Shown one piece after another: positions 17,256 through 25,564 of a DNA stretch of 64,000 bases (its first letter is position 1; every line of letters starts with the position of its first letter). This stretch comes from Gallionella sp. (GTDB lineage: Bacteria > Pseudomonadota > Gammaproteobacteria > Burkholderiales > Gallionellaceae), in contig JAUXWM010000093.1 in assembly GCA_030681375.1 (NCBI GenBank), forward strand, positions 1 to 64,000. Reading direction: 5' to 3'. The notes below the pieces were generated by a model. The model had not been told where the DNA came from and did no database searches. It saw only the letters and a program-made list of their open reading frames with translations. Both the position numbers and the translations under genes were made by a program.

Positions 17256-18311
17256 ATGACTATATCCCGCTTTGCTGCCGTGCAGTGGTCGCTGTTTGTC
17301 GGACTGGCTGTGCTGTTGTTATACCTGCTCAGCCCTATTCTTACGCCGTTTGTGGCGGCAGCTATTTTTGCCTATATCTGCAATCCGCTGGTGCAGCGGT
17401 TGTGTGCGTTGAAAGTGCCGCGCACGCTGGCGGTGGTGATGGTGATGGTCGCGCTGTTGTTGCTGTTGTCAGGTTTGCTGCTGATTATGCTGCCGCTGCT
17501 GGAAAAGGAAATCAGCCTGTTTGCGGCACGTTTGCCTGACCTGATCGAGGCCGCGCGCGTGCGCCTGTTGCCGCAGCTGCAACAGTGGTTCGGCACGGAA
17601 TTGCAATGGGATAGCACGGCGCTGAAAGATTTGCTGATGAATCACTGGCAGAGTGCGGGCGGGGCGGCTAAAAGTTTGTTGCCCTGGCTGGGTAGCAGCA
17701 GCGGCGCAATTCTGGCTGTGCTGGTTAATCTGATGCTGATTCCGGTGGCGATGTTTTACTTGCTGCGCGATTGGGATGTACTGTTAGCGCAGCTGGATGG
17801 GTTGATTCCCCGTCACTGGCATGCCGGTGTCCGTGAAATAGGGGGAGAGGTGGATTGCGTGCTGGCGGAATTTCTGCGTGGACAGATTTCCGTGATGTTG
17901 CTGATGAGTGCTTTTTACAGCGTGGTGTTGTGGATGGTCGGCCTGGAGTTTGCGCTGCCCATCGGCATTGTCGCCGGTACGCTGGTGTTTATCCCTTATC
18001 TGGGCATGATTATCGGCCTGCTGCTGGCTACGCTCGCGGCAGTGATGCAATTCACGGAATTTTCCAGCGTGCTGTGGGTATGGGCGGTATTCGGTGCGGG
18101 TCAATTGCTCGAAGGGACGCTGGTCACGCCCTGGCTGGTCGGTGAACGCATCGGCCTGCATCCGCTGCTGGTTATTTTTGCCTTGCTCGCCTTTGGTCAG
18201 CTATTCGGCTTCTTCGGCATACTATTGGCCTTGCCTATGTCTGCGATTTTGCTGGTCGGCCTGCGCCACGGCAAAATATGGTATTTGTCCAGTCGCATGT
18301 ATCAAAAATAA
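17256..18311 (+). CDS. AI-2E family (PerM-like) membrane permease
   Basis: This 351-residue protein has about eight membrane segments. The typical family signature is a central soluble stretch (residues about 90-140) followed by EFLRGQISVMLLMSAFYSVV and the C-terminal GQLLEGTLVTPWLVGERIGL. The family includes exporters of the quorum signal AI-2, Na+/H+ antiporters and uncharacterised PerM proteins, so the substrate is unknown. The stop overlaps the hda start by one base. This purM-perM-hda arrangement is widespread in betaproteobacteria. Confidence 0.82.
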   Translation: MTISRFAAVQWSLFVGLAVLLLYLLSPILTPFVAAAIFAYICNPLVQRLCALKVPRTLAVVMVMVALLLLLSGLLLIMLPLLEKEISLFAARLPDLIEAARVRLLPQLQQWFGTELQWDSTALKDLLMNHWQSAGGAAKSLLPWLGSSSGAILAVLVNLMLIPVAMFYLLRDWDVLLAQLDGLIPRHWHAGVREIGGEVDCVLAEFLRGQISVMLLMSAFYSVVLWMVGLEFALPIGIVAGTLVFIPYLGMIIGLLLATLAAVMQFTEFSSVLWVWAVFGAGQLLEGTLVTPWLVGERIGLHPLLVIFALLAFGQLFGFFGILLALPMSAILLVGLRHGKIWYLSSRMYQK

Positions 18312-19000
18312 TGAATCAACTCTTGCTCGACATCACGCCACACTGGTGGCCGACCTTCGATAATTTCGTGGCGGGCACCAATCAGGAATTGCTCTCGGTG
18401 TTGCAACACGCTCTGCTCGGCGACAGCCGAGAGCGCTGTATCTATGTGTGGGGGCAGACCGGCAGTGGTAAAAGTCATTTGCTGCAAGCCTGTGTGAGCG
18501 CCGCACAAAATTCGCATTGCAGCGCTATCTATGCGCAAGCCAAGGTGCCGCAAACGGCTGAGGTGGTGGCGGTGGATGACGTGGAAAGGCTGGGTGACGC
18601 CGAGCAAATCGAATTATTTAATCTTTACAATCAGATACGTGATGAGGGCGGCATGCTGCTGGTGAGCGGCAGACAATCGCCGCTGCATCTTGATCTGCGC
18701 CCTGATCTGCGCACCCGGCTGGGCTGGGGGCTGGTGTATCAGGTGCATGGCTTGAGCGACGAAGAGAAGGCACAGGCACTCGCGCAACATGCGCAGAGCA
18801 GGGGTTTCTCCCTGACGCACGAAGTGACCCAATATCTGTTGCGCCACGGGCGGCGCGACTTGCCGAGCCTGCTGGCTGTGCTGGATGCGCTGGATGAGCA
18901 TTCGCTGCGTCTGCATCGCGCACCATCGGTACCTTTACTGAAAGAAGTCTTGTTTAATCAACTGGATTCCCGCTTGCGCGGGAATGACGAACTAAAATGA
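18311..19000 (+). CDS. hda: Hda, DnaA regulatory inactivator homologue
   Basis: This 229-residue AAA+ protein resembles the ATPase core of DnaA. It has a Walker A (WGQTGSGKSHLL, about residues 54-65), a degenerate Walker B (VVAVDDVERL) and a sensor/arginine region (LRTRLGWGLVYQVHGL). With the beta clamp it promotes ATP hydrolysis by DnaA after initiation. The N-terminal MNQLLLDITP includes the QL-rich clamp-binding motif. The last dozen residues (LDSRLRGNDELK) are translated from a dispersed palindromic repeat, not from conserved Hda sequence. It ends in ATGA with the next gene. Confidence 0.88.
   Translation: MNQLLLDITPHWWPTFDNFVAGTNQELLSVLQHALLGDSRERCIYVWGQTGSGKSHLLQACVSAAQNSHCSAIYAQAKVPQTAEVVAVDDVERLGDAEQIELFNLYNQIRDEGGMLLVSGRQSPLHLDLRPDLRTRLGWGLVYQVHGLSDEEKAQALAQHAQSRGFSLTHEVTQYLLRHGRRDLPSLLAVLDALDEHSLRLHRAPSVPLLKEVLFNQLDSRLRGNDELK
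18963..18990. repeat. Dispersed palindromic repeat inside the hda 3' end
   Basis: TGGATTCCCGC-N-GCGGGAATGACGA is an imperfect palindrome, related to copies at 20719, 35366 and 35452. It encodes the LDSRLRGNDE tail of Hda. Confidence 0.85.
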
Positions 19001-19662
19001 AACTTGCACTATTTGATCTGGATAACACCCTGCTGGACGGCGATAGCGATTTTGAGTGGTCGCAGTTTTTGATACGCATCGGCATACTCGACCGTGAACT
19101 GTTCGAAGTGAAGAATCAGGCTTTTTACGATCAGTACAAGGCAGGCACGCTGGATATACACGAATTTCTGGATTTTCAGCTCAAGCCCTTGTCGCGCCAC
19201 TCCCGCAAGACGCTGGATGAATGGCATCAGCAATTCATGCGGGAAAGCGTCATGCCCATGGTTAAACAGTCTGCGCGTGAACTGGTGCGACAGCACCGCG
19301 AGGCGGGTGACGTATGCGTGATTATCACGGCCACCAACAGTTTCGTCACCACGCCCATCGCCCGCGAATTTGGCGTTGAGCATCTGATCGCTACTGAACC
19401 GGAACACAAGGATGGCGAGTTTACCGGGCGTGTCGCCGATGTGCCCTGCTTCCGTGAAGGCAAGATTACCCGTCTGGACAACTGGATGAGTGCGCGCGGC
19501 TGGACGCTGGACAGCTTCGCAGACAGCACTTTCTATAGCGATTCGCTCAACGACCTGCCGCTGATGTGCAAGGTAAAACATCCGGTCGCGGCGAATCCTG
19601 ATGCGACGCTGCGCGCACATGCAGAACAGCATGGCTGGCGCATCATCAGTCTGCGTGAATGA
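18997..19662 (+). CDS. HAD-IB family phosphatase (SerB-like)
   Basis: This 221-residue cytoplasmic hydrolase has the HAD motifs. Motif I is LALFDLDNTLLDGDSD (nucleophile Asp at residue 7), motif II is VIITATNSF, and the conserved Lys and motif III are in TFYSDSLNDLPLM. Family members dephosphorylate small molecules such as phosphoserine, but the substrate here is not assigned. It starts within the hda stop codon, so the two are translationally coupled. Confidence 0.82.
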   Translation: MKLALFDLDNTLLDGDSDFEWSQFLIRIGILDRELFEVKNQAFYDQYKAGTLDIHEFLDFQLKPLSRHSRKTLDEWHQQFMRESVMPMVKQSARELVRQHREAGDVCVIITATNSFVTTPIAREFGVEHLIATEPEHKDGEFTGRVADVPCFREGKITRLDNWMSARGWTLDSFADSTFYSDSLNDLPLMCKVKHPVAANPDATLRAHAEQHGWRIISLRE

Positions 19663-19674
19663 TATCAATACAAC

Positions 19675-19896
19675 ATGCAAGCCGTAGTCATACTCTACGG
19701 CACCGCCTGCTGCCATTTATGCGCAGAGGCTGATGCCGTACTTCATTCGCTAGGCATAGCCGCGCTGCACATTGATATTGCAGACGATGATGACTTGCTT
19801 GAACTGTATGGCACGCGTATCCCGGTGCTGCGCCACGCGGATGCGGAGTTGTGCTGGCCTTTCGATGCCGAGGCGGTGATGCGCTTGCTGGCGTAG
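19675..19896 (+). CDS. Small glutaredoxin-like protein
   Basis: This 73-residue thioredoxin-fold protein has the redox motif CCHLC (Cys-X-X-Cys at residues about 12-16) and the cis-Pro segment GTRIPVLRH. It belongs to the glutaredoxin-like DUF836/GlrX family of short redox proteins. It lies 12 bp after the HAD gene and probably shares its transcript. It ends 7 bp from the stop of a convergent gene with no visible terminator. Confidence 0.75.
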   Translation: MQAVVILYGTACCHLCAEADAVLHSLGIAALHIDIADDDDLLELYGTRIPVLRHADAELCWPFDAEAVMRLLA

Positions 19897-19903
19897 TGCC
19901 AGA

Positions 19904-20683
19904 CTACATCCGCCAGACCAGCAGGGTGGAATGATGCAGGTCGTCCACTTCCAGCGCCTGATGCGCTAGCTGTTCGGGGATAGCGAAGGTGCTGCTGATA
20001 AATACCGTGCCGGGACGCATCTCGCTGCGTGCCTTGCGCCAGAGCCGTTCCATCGGTACGGGCGAGAGATAGGCGAACACCACGTCATATTGCGCCAGAT
20101 TGCACGCCTCCAGACGTTCATCCCAGATGCTGCCCCAGTGCACCTCGCAGTTGCGACAGGGCTTGCAGCGCAGCCAGCTCCACAGCAGCGGCAAGGGCGC
20201 TGACTCGACCCCCGTGTAATGTCCATCCGGGCGGATACGTGCAAGATGCGTCAACACTCCGCCCAAGCCCGAACCGAGGTCTATGAAGCGGAAGGTTTTA
20301 CCGGCTTGCTGTGGGGGGAGCAAGGTTTCCAGCGCATGCCACACCTTGTTGCTGGAAAGGTACAGCGGAACCTGAGTGCGGAAAGTGCTCCAGTAAACCA
20401 CCAGCATGATCAGGAAAGCGGCCAGAAAAATTCCGGGGGGAATGTCAAAGGCCAGCATCAATACCAGTGCGGGTGCGAAGCACAGCTGAATAAGCAGCCA
20501 CCAGCGCGCAAGGCCCGCAAGGTGACTGAAAAAAGCGGCGAGCAGGCCGCAAACAAGCGCAAAACTCAACGGGGAGAGTTGTAATTCAAGCGCGCGCATG
20601 GCGGACAAGACGAGTGCTGCCGCCGCGACTTGCAGCAGCAGTGCGGTGATTGAGGGAGGGAATTTTTCGAGGAATGAGCGCAA
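19904..20683 (-). CDS. Membrane-anchored class I SAM-dependent methyltransferase
   Basis: This 259-residue protein has three or four N-terminal hydrophobic helices (residues about 8-95) followed by a Rossmann methyltransferase domain with the SAM motif FIDLGSGLGGVLTHLARI (about 133-150) and a post-I acidic residue in GHYTGVESAPL. The substrate is unknown. The likely start is TTG 20683 with no clear ribosome site. The next in-frame ATG (20599) would remove the first helix. Confidence 0.7.
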   Translation of the reverse strand: MRSFLEKFPPSITALLLQVAAAALVLSAMRALELQLSPLSFALVCGLLAAFFSHLAGLARWWLLIQLCFAPALVLMLAFDIPPGIFLAAFLIMLVVYWSTFRTQVPLYLSSNKVWHALETLLPPQQAGKTFRFIDLGSGLGGVLTHLARIRPDGHYTGVESAPLPLLWSWLRCKPCRNCEVHWGSIWDERLEACNLAQYDVVFAYLSPVPMERLWRKARSEMRPGTVFISSTFAIPEQLAHQALEVDDLHHSTLLVWRM

Positions 20684-20718
20684 GGATATTTTATCGGGCT
20701 AAATGTTATGTCGCTCCA

Positions 20719-20738
20719 GCGCAGGCGGGAATGACGAA
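20719..20738. repeat. Half copy of the dispersed palindromic repeat
   Basis: GCGCAGGCGGGAATGACGAA matches the right arm of the repeat at 18963. The left arm is replaced by unrelated sequence, so this copy looks decayed. Confidence 0.6.
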
Positions 20739-20745
20739 GTGAATA

Positions 20746-21288
20746 TCAACGCACCAGCCCGGCTTCCACTTCATCCCGTTTGGTTTTTCCGGCCAGTCGT
20801 TCGGTCAGCAGCAGTGCGAAATCCATGGCCGTGCCGGGGCCGCGAGAAGTGATGATGTTGCCGTCCTCGACTATTGCCGTCGATTGCTGATGAACGGCCG
20901 GGTAGTCGTTCAGGCAGGTCGGAAAGCTGGTCGCCTGCTTGCCGTCGAGCAATCCAGCGGTCGCCAGTACCGATGGCGCGGCGCAGATGGCGGTCACGTA
21001 TTTGCCCTCTGATGCCATGCGTTGCAGCAGTTTCAATACCCTGGTATCCGCTTTCAGATGGTTGGTTCCGGGTTGTCCGCCTGGCAAGACTATTATGTCG
21101 AAACACTCATGCAGCACGGCGTCCAGTGTGGTGTCCGGTTGCAGGGTCACGCCACGGCTGCCGCGCAATGCACCCGCAGTCAATCCGGCCAGCGTGACGC
21201 TCACCCCGGCGCGGCGCAGGATATTCACGATGGTGATGGCTTCGAGTTCCTCGCTGCCTTCTGCGAATAACACCAGTGCAGTTTTCAT
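20746..21288 (-). CDS. DJ-1/PfpI family protein (YajL-like)
   Basis: This 180-residue protein has the DJ-1 active site: Glu in AEGSEELEAI (residue about 15) and the nucleophile-elbow Cys in VTAICAAPSVL (about 105). Family members are reported as chaperones, deglycases or glyoxalases protecting against carbonyl stress, and the activity is debated. The start overlaps the stop of the upstream 134-residue gene (ATGA), so the pair is coupled. Confidence 0.85.
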   Translation of the reverse strand: MKTALVLFAEGSEELEAITIVNILRRAGVSVTLAGLTAGALRGSRGVTLQPDTTLDAVLHECFDIIVLPGGQPGTNHLKADTRVLKLLQRMASEGKYVTAICAAPSVLATAGLLDGKQATSFPTCLNDYPAVHQQSTAIVEDGNIITSRGPGTAMDFALLLTERLAGKTKRDEVEAGLVR

Positions 21289-21689
21289 GCGCCGCTCCCC
21301 AGAGAGTAGGCTGCCATGAGGGCGCGCTTGAGTTCGGGGTGTTCGTTCAGGTCATCTATTCCGAGTTCACGCGTTGCGATGGGCTGCAACAGCATGCTCA
21401 CCCTGGCGGCATGCCAGTCGGCGGCCAGGGCAGGCGGGTCGAATTCGCCGTCGAACAGGTAGTTGGCAGCAAAACCCGCCGGATTGGAAAACTCAATCTC
21501 TGTGGCTTCCATTACCTCGTAGAGATAAGAATAGGTGTCTAACTTGTGTAATTTCGCCAGAATGACATGAAATGAAGGCAGGCTGCCGTGCTGTAGCAGC
21601 AACTGATTCAGATCGATGCTGGCGGTGTAGCGGTAGTCCTCGCCCTTGAATGAGAACTCGACGCATGCATCGATGCTGTTTTTTTGCAT
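21285..21689 (-). CDS. Conserved hypothetical protein, 134 residues
   Basis: I do not recognise the family. It is a soluble acidic protein without a signal peptide or membrane segment. It opens with a short beta-like stretch (VEFSFKGEDYRYTASIDL) and continues as helical sequence (AADWHAARVSMLLQPIATRE). It lies 6 bp after the yajQ stop and overlaps the DJ-1 gene, forming a yajQ-unknown-DJ-1 operon. The context suggests a stress or housekeeping role, but nothing in the sequence shows one. Confidence 0.65.
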   Translation of the reverse strand: MQKNSIDACVEFSFKGEDYRYTASIDLNQLLLQHGSLPSFHVILAKLHKLDTYSYLYEVMEATEIEFSNPAGFAANYLFDGEFDPPALAADWHAARVSMLLQPIATRELGIDDLNEHPELKRALMAAYSLGSGA

Positions 21690-21694
21690 GGCCG

Positions 21695-22183
21695 TTAGTC
21701 GCGGAAGTTCTGATATTGCAGCGGAAAATCGGTGATGGTTTTTTTGATGAAGGCGATGGCATCTTGCAGGTCATCGCGGTTCTTGCCGGTGATGCGCACG
21801 GTATCGCCCTGTATGCTGGCCTGCACCTTCATTTTGCTGTCCTTGATGTGCTTGACAATTTTTTTCGCCAGTTCAATTTCCACGCCCACTTTGACTTCGC
21901 AGTCGCGTTTGACCTTGTTGCCGCTGACTTTTTCGATTTTTTCGCTGATTTCCAGGCATTTGATGTCCACGCCGCGCTTGGTCAGTTTGCCGTTCAGGAT
22001 GTCCTGCACCTGATCGAGTTGAAACTCATTGTCAGCCCATATGGTGAGCTTGAGTTCGGCCTGTTCCACTTTGGCATCCGAACCCTTGAAGTCAAAACGT
22101 GTGCCGACTTCCTTGTTGGTCTGTTCAAGCGCGTTCTTGACTTCGGTCTTGTCTACTTCTGAAACGATGTCGAATGATGGCAT
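21695..22183 (-). CDS. yajQ: YajQ family nucleotide-binding protein
   Basis: This is a 162-residue protein of normal family length, with the opening [21 protein letters not shown] and two ferredoxin-like halves. Members bind nucleotides. The Xanthomonas homologue is a c-di-GMP effector. The window also encodes a GGDEF-EAL protein, but no direct link is visible. Confidence 0.9.
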   Translation of the reverse strand: MPSFDIVSEVDKTEVKNALEQTNKEVGTRFDFKGSDAKVEQAELKLTIWADNEFQLDQVQDILNGKLTKRGVDIKCLEISEKIEKVSGNKVKRDCEVKVGVEIELAKKIVKHIKDSKMKVQASIQGDTVRITGKNRDDLQDAIAFIKKTITDFPLQYQNFRD

Positions 22184-22246
22184 GGCGCACTCCCGCTAAA
22201 CAAATAAAAACTAAAACTGTCCACTCGTGGACAAAAGGTTTTGACT

Positions 22247-22558
22247 TTAACCGAAGCTGCAAACGTAATTCACAACCTCGCCGGCTTCGATCACAAAGCG
22301 ACCATTGGCGGGAACGGAGAATTGGCTGCCTGCCTGGTAAGTATCGAATTCAGACGCATCGCCAATTTTAACGCGGCAGGTGCCGGAAGTGATTTCCATG
22401 ACTTCGGGCGCACCTACGTTAAAGGTGAGCGTGCTGGGCAGAATCACGCCTATAGTCTTGCGTGTACCATCGGCGAACAGCACCGAGTGCGATACACACT
22501 TGCCGTCAAAGTACACATTGCCTTGCTTTACTACGCTGACATTATCGAATTGGGACAT
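22247..22558 (-). CDS. ppnP: Pyrimidine/purine nucleoside phosphorylase PpnP
   Basis: This 103-residue cupin-like protein (formerly DUF1255) has the family pattern [40 protein letters not shown] and a C-terminal [10 protein letters not shown]. PpnP phosphorolyses several nucleosides. ATG 22558 follows AAGGAAAAAC. The open frame extends upstream into the macro-domain gene, but no start fits there. Confidence 0.88.
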   Translation of the reverse strand: MSQFDNVSVVKQGNVYFDGKCVSHSVLFADGTRKTIGVILPSTLTFNVGAPEVMEITSGTCRVKIGDASEFDTYQAGSQFSVPANGRFVIEAGEVVNYVCSFG

Positions 22559-22572
22559 CTGGTTTTTCCTTT

Positions 22573-23061
22573 TTAGGTGGGTTCCTGGGCTTTTACGCCT
22601 TTTTGATAACTCGAATAGATATACACCGGGATGGGGAGATCGCCTAGGTGATGTTCTATGAGCGGTTTTACCTCTTCCCAGTTCAGACCGCTGATGCCGC
22701 ATGCCAGACGCGGCAGGGCAATGCTGCCCAGCTTCTCCTTCTGCACCAGCCCCCGCAAGGCGTGCAGGGCGTGATTTACATGGCTGAGCGTGGCGCGCCC
22801 CGGGTGGCTGCCGTGATCGTAAGCGGCATCATGCGTAAACAGATTGATGATGAAACGGCCATCGGCGCTTTTCCAAGCCCACAGACTGCCGGATTTTGGG
22901 TGTCTGGTCTGGCAGTAGTGGCGAAAATCCTTGTACAGCGCGGGCATGCGCTCGCGCAGTTGCAAGGCCAGGCTATGATGAAAGTCGTCATTCGGTGCAA
23001 CGCCCTGCGCGATGGCCACCGCGTCGCTTTGTAGTATGTCTCCGTTTAACTCGTGAATCAT
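22573..23061 (-). CDS. Macro-domain (ADP-ribose-binding) protein
   Basis: This 162-residue single-domain protein has macro fold features: an N-terminal [19 protein letters not shown] (binding the distal ribose and adenine), a middle FIINLFTH and a C-terminal [20 protein letters not shown] glycine-rich loop. Macro proteins bind or hydrolyse ADP-ribose derivatives. The start is 24 bp after argG's stop and its stop is 15 bp before ppnP, so the two probably form a unit concerned with nucleotide salvage. Confidence 0.8.
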   Translation of the reverse strand: MIHELNGDILQSDAVAIAQGVAPNDDFHHSLALQLRERMPALYKDFRHYCQTRHPKSGSLWAWKSADGRFIINLFTHDAAYDHGSHPGRATLSHVNHALHALRGLVQKEKLGSIALPRLACGISGLNWEEVKPLIEHHLGDLPIPVYIYSSYQKGVKAQEPT

Positions 23062-23085
23062 GATGTCTCCGTCTAACTGCGTGGA

Positions 23086-24312
23086 TTATTTTCTGTGCTG
23101 CAGGTTCGCCGCGATGCGCAAACGAAGTGCATTGAGCTTGATAAAGCCGGCTGCGTCTTTCTGGTCGTATGCGCCCTTGTCGTCTTCGAAAGTGGCGATG
23201 GTTGGATCGAATAGCGAGTCGGTCTTCGAATCGCGACCAGTGACGATCACGTTACCTTTGTACAGTTTGACACGTACCCAGCCATTGACGGTCTTCTGGG
23301 TCTGGTCTATCAGGGTTTGCAGCGCGATACGCTCCGGTGCCCACCAGTAACCGTTGTAGATCATCGAGGCGTAGCGCGGCATCAGTTCGTCTTTCAAGTG
23401 CGCGACTTCGCGATCCAGCGTGATGGATTCGATGGCGCGGTGCGCCTTCAGCATGATGGTGCCGCCGGGCGTTTCGTAGCAGCCGCGCGATTTCATGCCG
23501 ACATAACGGTTTTCCACCAGATCGAGGCGACCGATGCCGTGCTTGCCGCCCAGTTTGTTCAGTTCGGCGAGAACGGCTGCGGGCGTCATTTTGTTGCCAT
23601 TGAGCGCCACGATGTCGCCGTTGACGAATTCAAGTTCCAGGTATTCTGCGGCATCCGGTGCGGCTTCCGGTGAAACTGTCCAGCGCCACATGCTGTCTTC
23701 GGCTTCGGCAGCAGGGTCTTCCAGATGGCGACCTTCGTAGCTGATGTGCAGCAGGTTGGCATCCATGGAGTAGGGCGAGCCGCCCTGCTTGTGTTTCATC
23801 TCGACCGGGATGTTGTGTTGCTCGGCATAGGCCATCAGCTTTTCACGCGAGAGCAGATCCCATTCGCGCCACGGTGCGATGACTTTGATGTTCGGGTTCA
23901 GCGCATACGCGCCCAGCTCGAAACGCACCTGATCATTGCCCTTGCCGGTCGCGCCGTGTGAAATGGCCTGCGAACCGGTCATTTCGGCGATCTCGATCAG
24001 GCGCTTGGCGATCAACGGACGTGCGATGGAGGTGCCGAGCAGATATTCGCCTTCATAGACGGTATTAGCGCGGAACATCGGGAATACGAAGTCGCGCACG
24101 AATTCTTCGCGCAAGTCGTCTATGTAAATATTCTCGGGCGTGATGCCGAATTGCAGCGCTTTGGCGCGCGCCGGTTCCAGTTCCTCACCCTGGCCGACAT
24201 CGGCGGTGAAGGTGACGACTTCGCACTGGTAAGTGTCTTGCAGCCATTTCAGAATGACCGAGGTGTCGAGTCCGCCGGAATAGGCGAGTACTACTTTTTT
24301 GATGTCGCTCAT
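23086..24312 (-). CDS. argG: Argininosuccinate synthase
   Basis: This 408-residue cytoplasmic enzyme joins citrulline and aspartate using ATP. The pyrophosphatase P-loop [18 protein letters not shown] starts near residue 6. Further conserved blocks are [15 protein letters not shown] and [19 protein letters not shown] 24312 is preferred (AGGA nine bases upstream). ATG 24318 is only three bases from that site. It is the last of three arginine genes read argD-argF-argG, separated from argF by 295 bp of argF-derived repeats. Confidence 0.94.
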   Translation of the reverse strand: MSDIKKVVLAYSGGLDTSVILKWLQDTYQCEVVTFTADVGQGEELEPARAKALQFGITPENIYIDDLREEFVRDFVFPMFRANTVYEGEYLLGTSIARPLIAKRLIEIAEMTGSQAISHGATGKGNDQVRFELGAYALNPNIKVIAPWREWDLLSREKLMAYAEQHNIPVEMKHKQGGSPYSMDANLLHISYEGRHLEDPAAEAEDSMWRWTVSPEAAPDAAEYLELEFVNGDIVALNGNKMTPAAVLAELNKLGGKHGIGRLDLVENRYVGMKSRGCYETPGGTIMLKAHRAIESITLDREVAHLKDELMPRYASMIYNGYWWAPERIALQTLIDQTQKTVNGWVRVKLYKGNVIVTGRDSKTDSLFDPTIATFEDDKGAYDQKDAAGFIKLNALRLRIAANLQHRK

Positions 24313-24329
24313 GTTCATTTATCCTACGT

Positions 24330-24613
24330 TATTCGATTGATATTTTGTCTGGCAGCAGATATTCCGTCAGCGCTTTCTGTATGGCCTATTTTGGCTGCGG
24401 CGTCCGCTGCGCGGTCGTTGTGTTTTTGTGCCTGCGCCGAAATCGCTAGTGTTAAGTGCGCAGCCACTATTTAATTTTCCCTAATAATAAATATTCCATC
24501 AGGGCTTTTTGGACATGCAAGCGATTTTGGCTGCGGCGCCCGCTGCGCGGATTTATCTGCTGCGCTTTTGTGCCTCCGCCGAAACAGATTGCACTCATCT
24601 CGCATGGTTTCAT
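24330..24613 (-). repeat. Two degenerate duplications of the argF 3' end
   Basis: Directly after the argF stop, the next unit (24467-24613) ends with codons for NRLHVQKALMEYLLLGKIK and a stop. This nearly matches ArgF's own C-terminus (NRLHVQKALMEYLLLGKIAS). A third, more diverged unit (about 24330-24466) ends with QKALTEYLLPDKI and a stop. The two extra units also share a GC-rich block with each other (on the plus strand TTTTGGCTGCGGCGYCCGCT followed by GCGCGG). The first extra unit could encode a 48-residue frame from ATG 24613, but it has no ribosome site and is probably not a gene. Confidence 0.85.
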
Positions 24614-25552
24614 TTAACTGGCTATCTTACCTAATAGTAAATATTCCATTAGTGCCTTCTGTACGTGCAATCTGTTTTCTGCTTCGTCCCACACTACGCT
24701 TTTCGGGCCGTCCATCACGCCAGCGGATACTTCCTCGCCGCGATGCGCGGGCAGGCAGTGCATGAACAGCGCATCGGGTGCGGCAATCGCCATCATGTCT
24801 TCATCCACTTGCCAGTCGTGGAAGTCTTTCATGCGCTCTTCATTCTCGGCTTCGAAGCCCATGCTGGTCCATACATCGGTGGTAACCAGATCGGCATCGC
24901 GCGCCGCTTCCATCGGGTCGGTAAATTCCTCGTAATGCTCATGGCCATACAGGCCTGCGCGTTCCGGTTCGACTTCGTAGCCGGGCGGGGTTGAGACATG
25001 TACGTTGAAATCCAGTATCTCAGCGGCCTGCAGCCAGGTGTTGCACATATTGTTGGAATCACCTATCCATGCCACGGTCTTGCCTTGTATGCTGCCGCGC
25101 TGTTCGATGTAGGTGTAGATATCTGCCAGAATCTGGCACGGATGGTATTCATTGGTCAGGCCATTGATGACCGGTACGCGCGAATTGGCCGCAAAGCGTT
25201 CGATGATGGATTGCTCGAAGGTGCGAATCATGACGATGTCGCTCATGCGTGAAATAACCTGTCCCGCATCTTCCACCGGTTCGCCGCGTCCCAGTTGCGA
25301 GTCGCGCGTGTTCAGATAAATCGCTGCGCCGCCCAGTTGTTGCATCCCAGCTTCAAAAGACAGGCGGGTGCGGGTGCTGGCTTTTTCGAAAATCATCACC
25401 AGCGTGCGATCTGTGAGCGGCCAATATTGCTGATAGGTTTTGTATCTTTGTTTGATGATACGGGTGCGTTCAAACAGATATTCCAACTCCTCGCGGTTCA
25501 AGTCTTTGAATTGCAGAAAATGTTTTACTGACACCTGTTGTAGTTCTGACAT
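24614..25552 (-). CDS. argF: Ornithine carbamoyltransferase
   Basis: This 312-residue enzyme makes citrulline from ornithine and carbamoyl phosphate. The carbamoyl-phosphate motif is FEKASTRTRLSFEAGMQQLG (about residues 54-73). HPCQILAD and the ornithine-side MHCLPAHRGEEVSAGVMDG are intact. It follows argD by 12 bp. Its 3' end is repeated twice downstream. Confidence 0.94.
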   Translation of the reverse strand: MSELQQVSVKHFLQFKDLNREELEYLFERTRIIKQRYKTYQQYWPLTDRTLVMIFEKASTRTRLSFEAGMQQLGGAAIYLNTRDSQLGRGEPVEDAGQVISRMSDIVMIRTFEQSIIERFAANSRVPVINGLTNEYHPCQILADIYTYIEQRGSIQGKTVAWIGDSNNMCNTWLQAAEILDFNVHVSTPPGYEVEPERAGLYGHEHYEEFTDPMEAARDADLVTTDVWTSMGFEAENEERMKDFHDWQVDEDMMAIAAPDALFMHCLPAHRGEEVSAGVMDGPKSVVWDEAENRLHVQKALMEYLLLGKIAS

Positions 25553-25564
25553 GGTTTATTCCAA

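Noticed and set aside
24467..24613. 48-residue frame after argF as a real small gene
   Set aside because: Its second half is a copy of ArgF's tail, it starts directly at the argF stop without a ribosome site, and the first half has no conservation signal.
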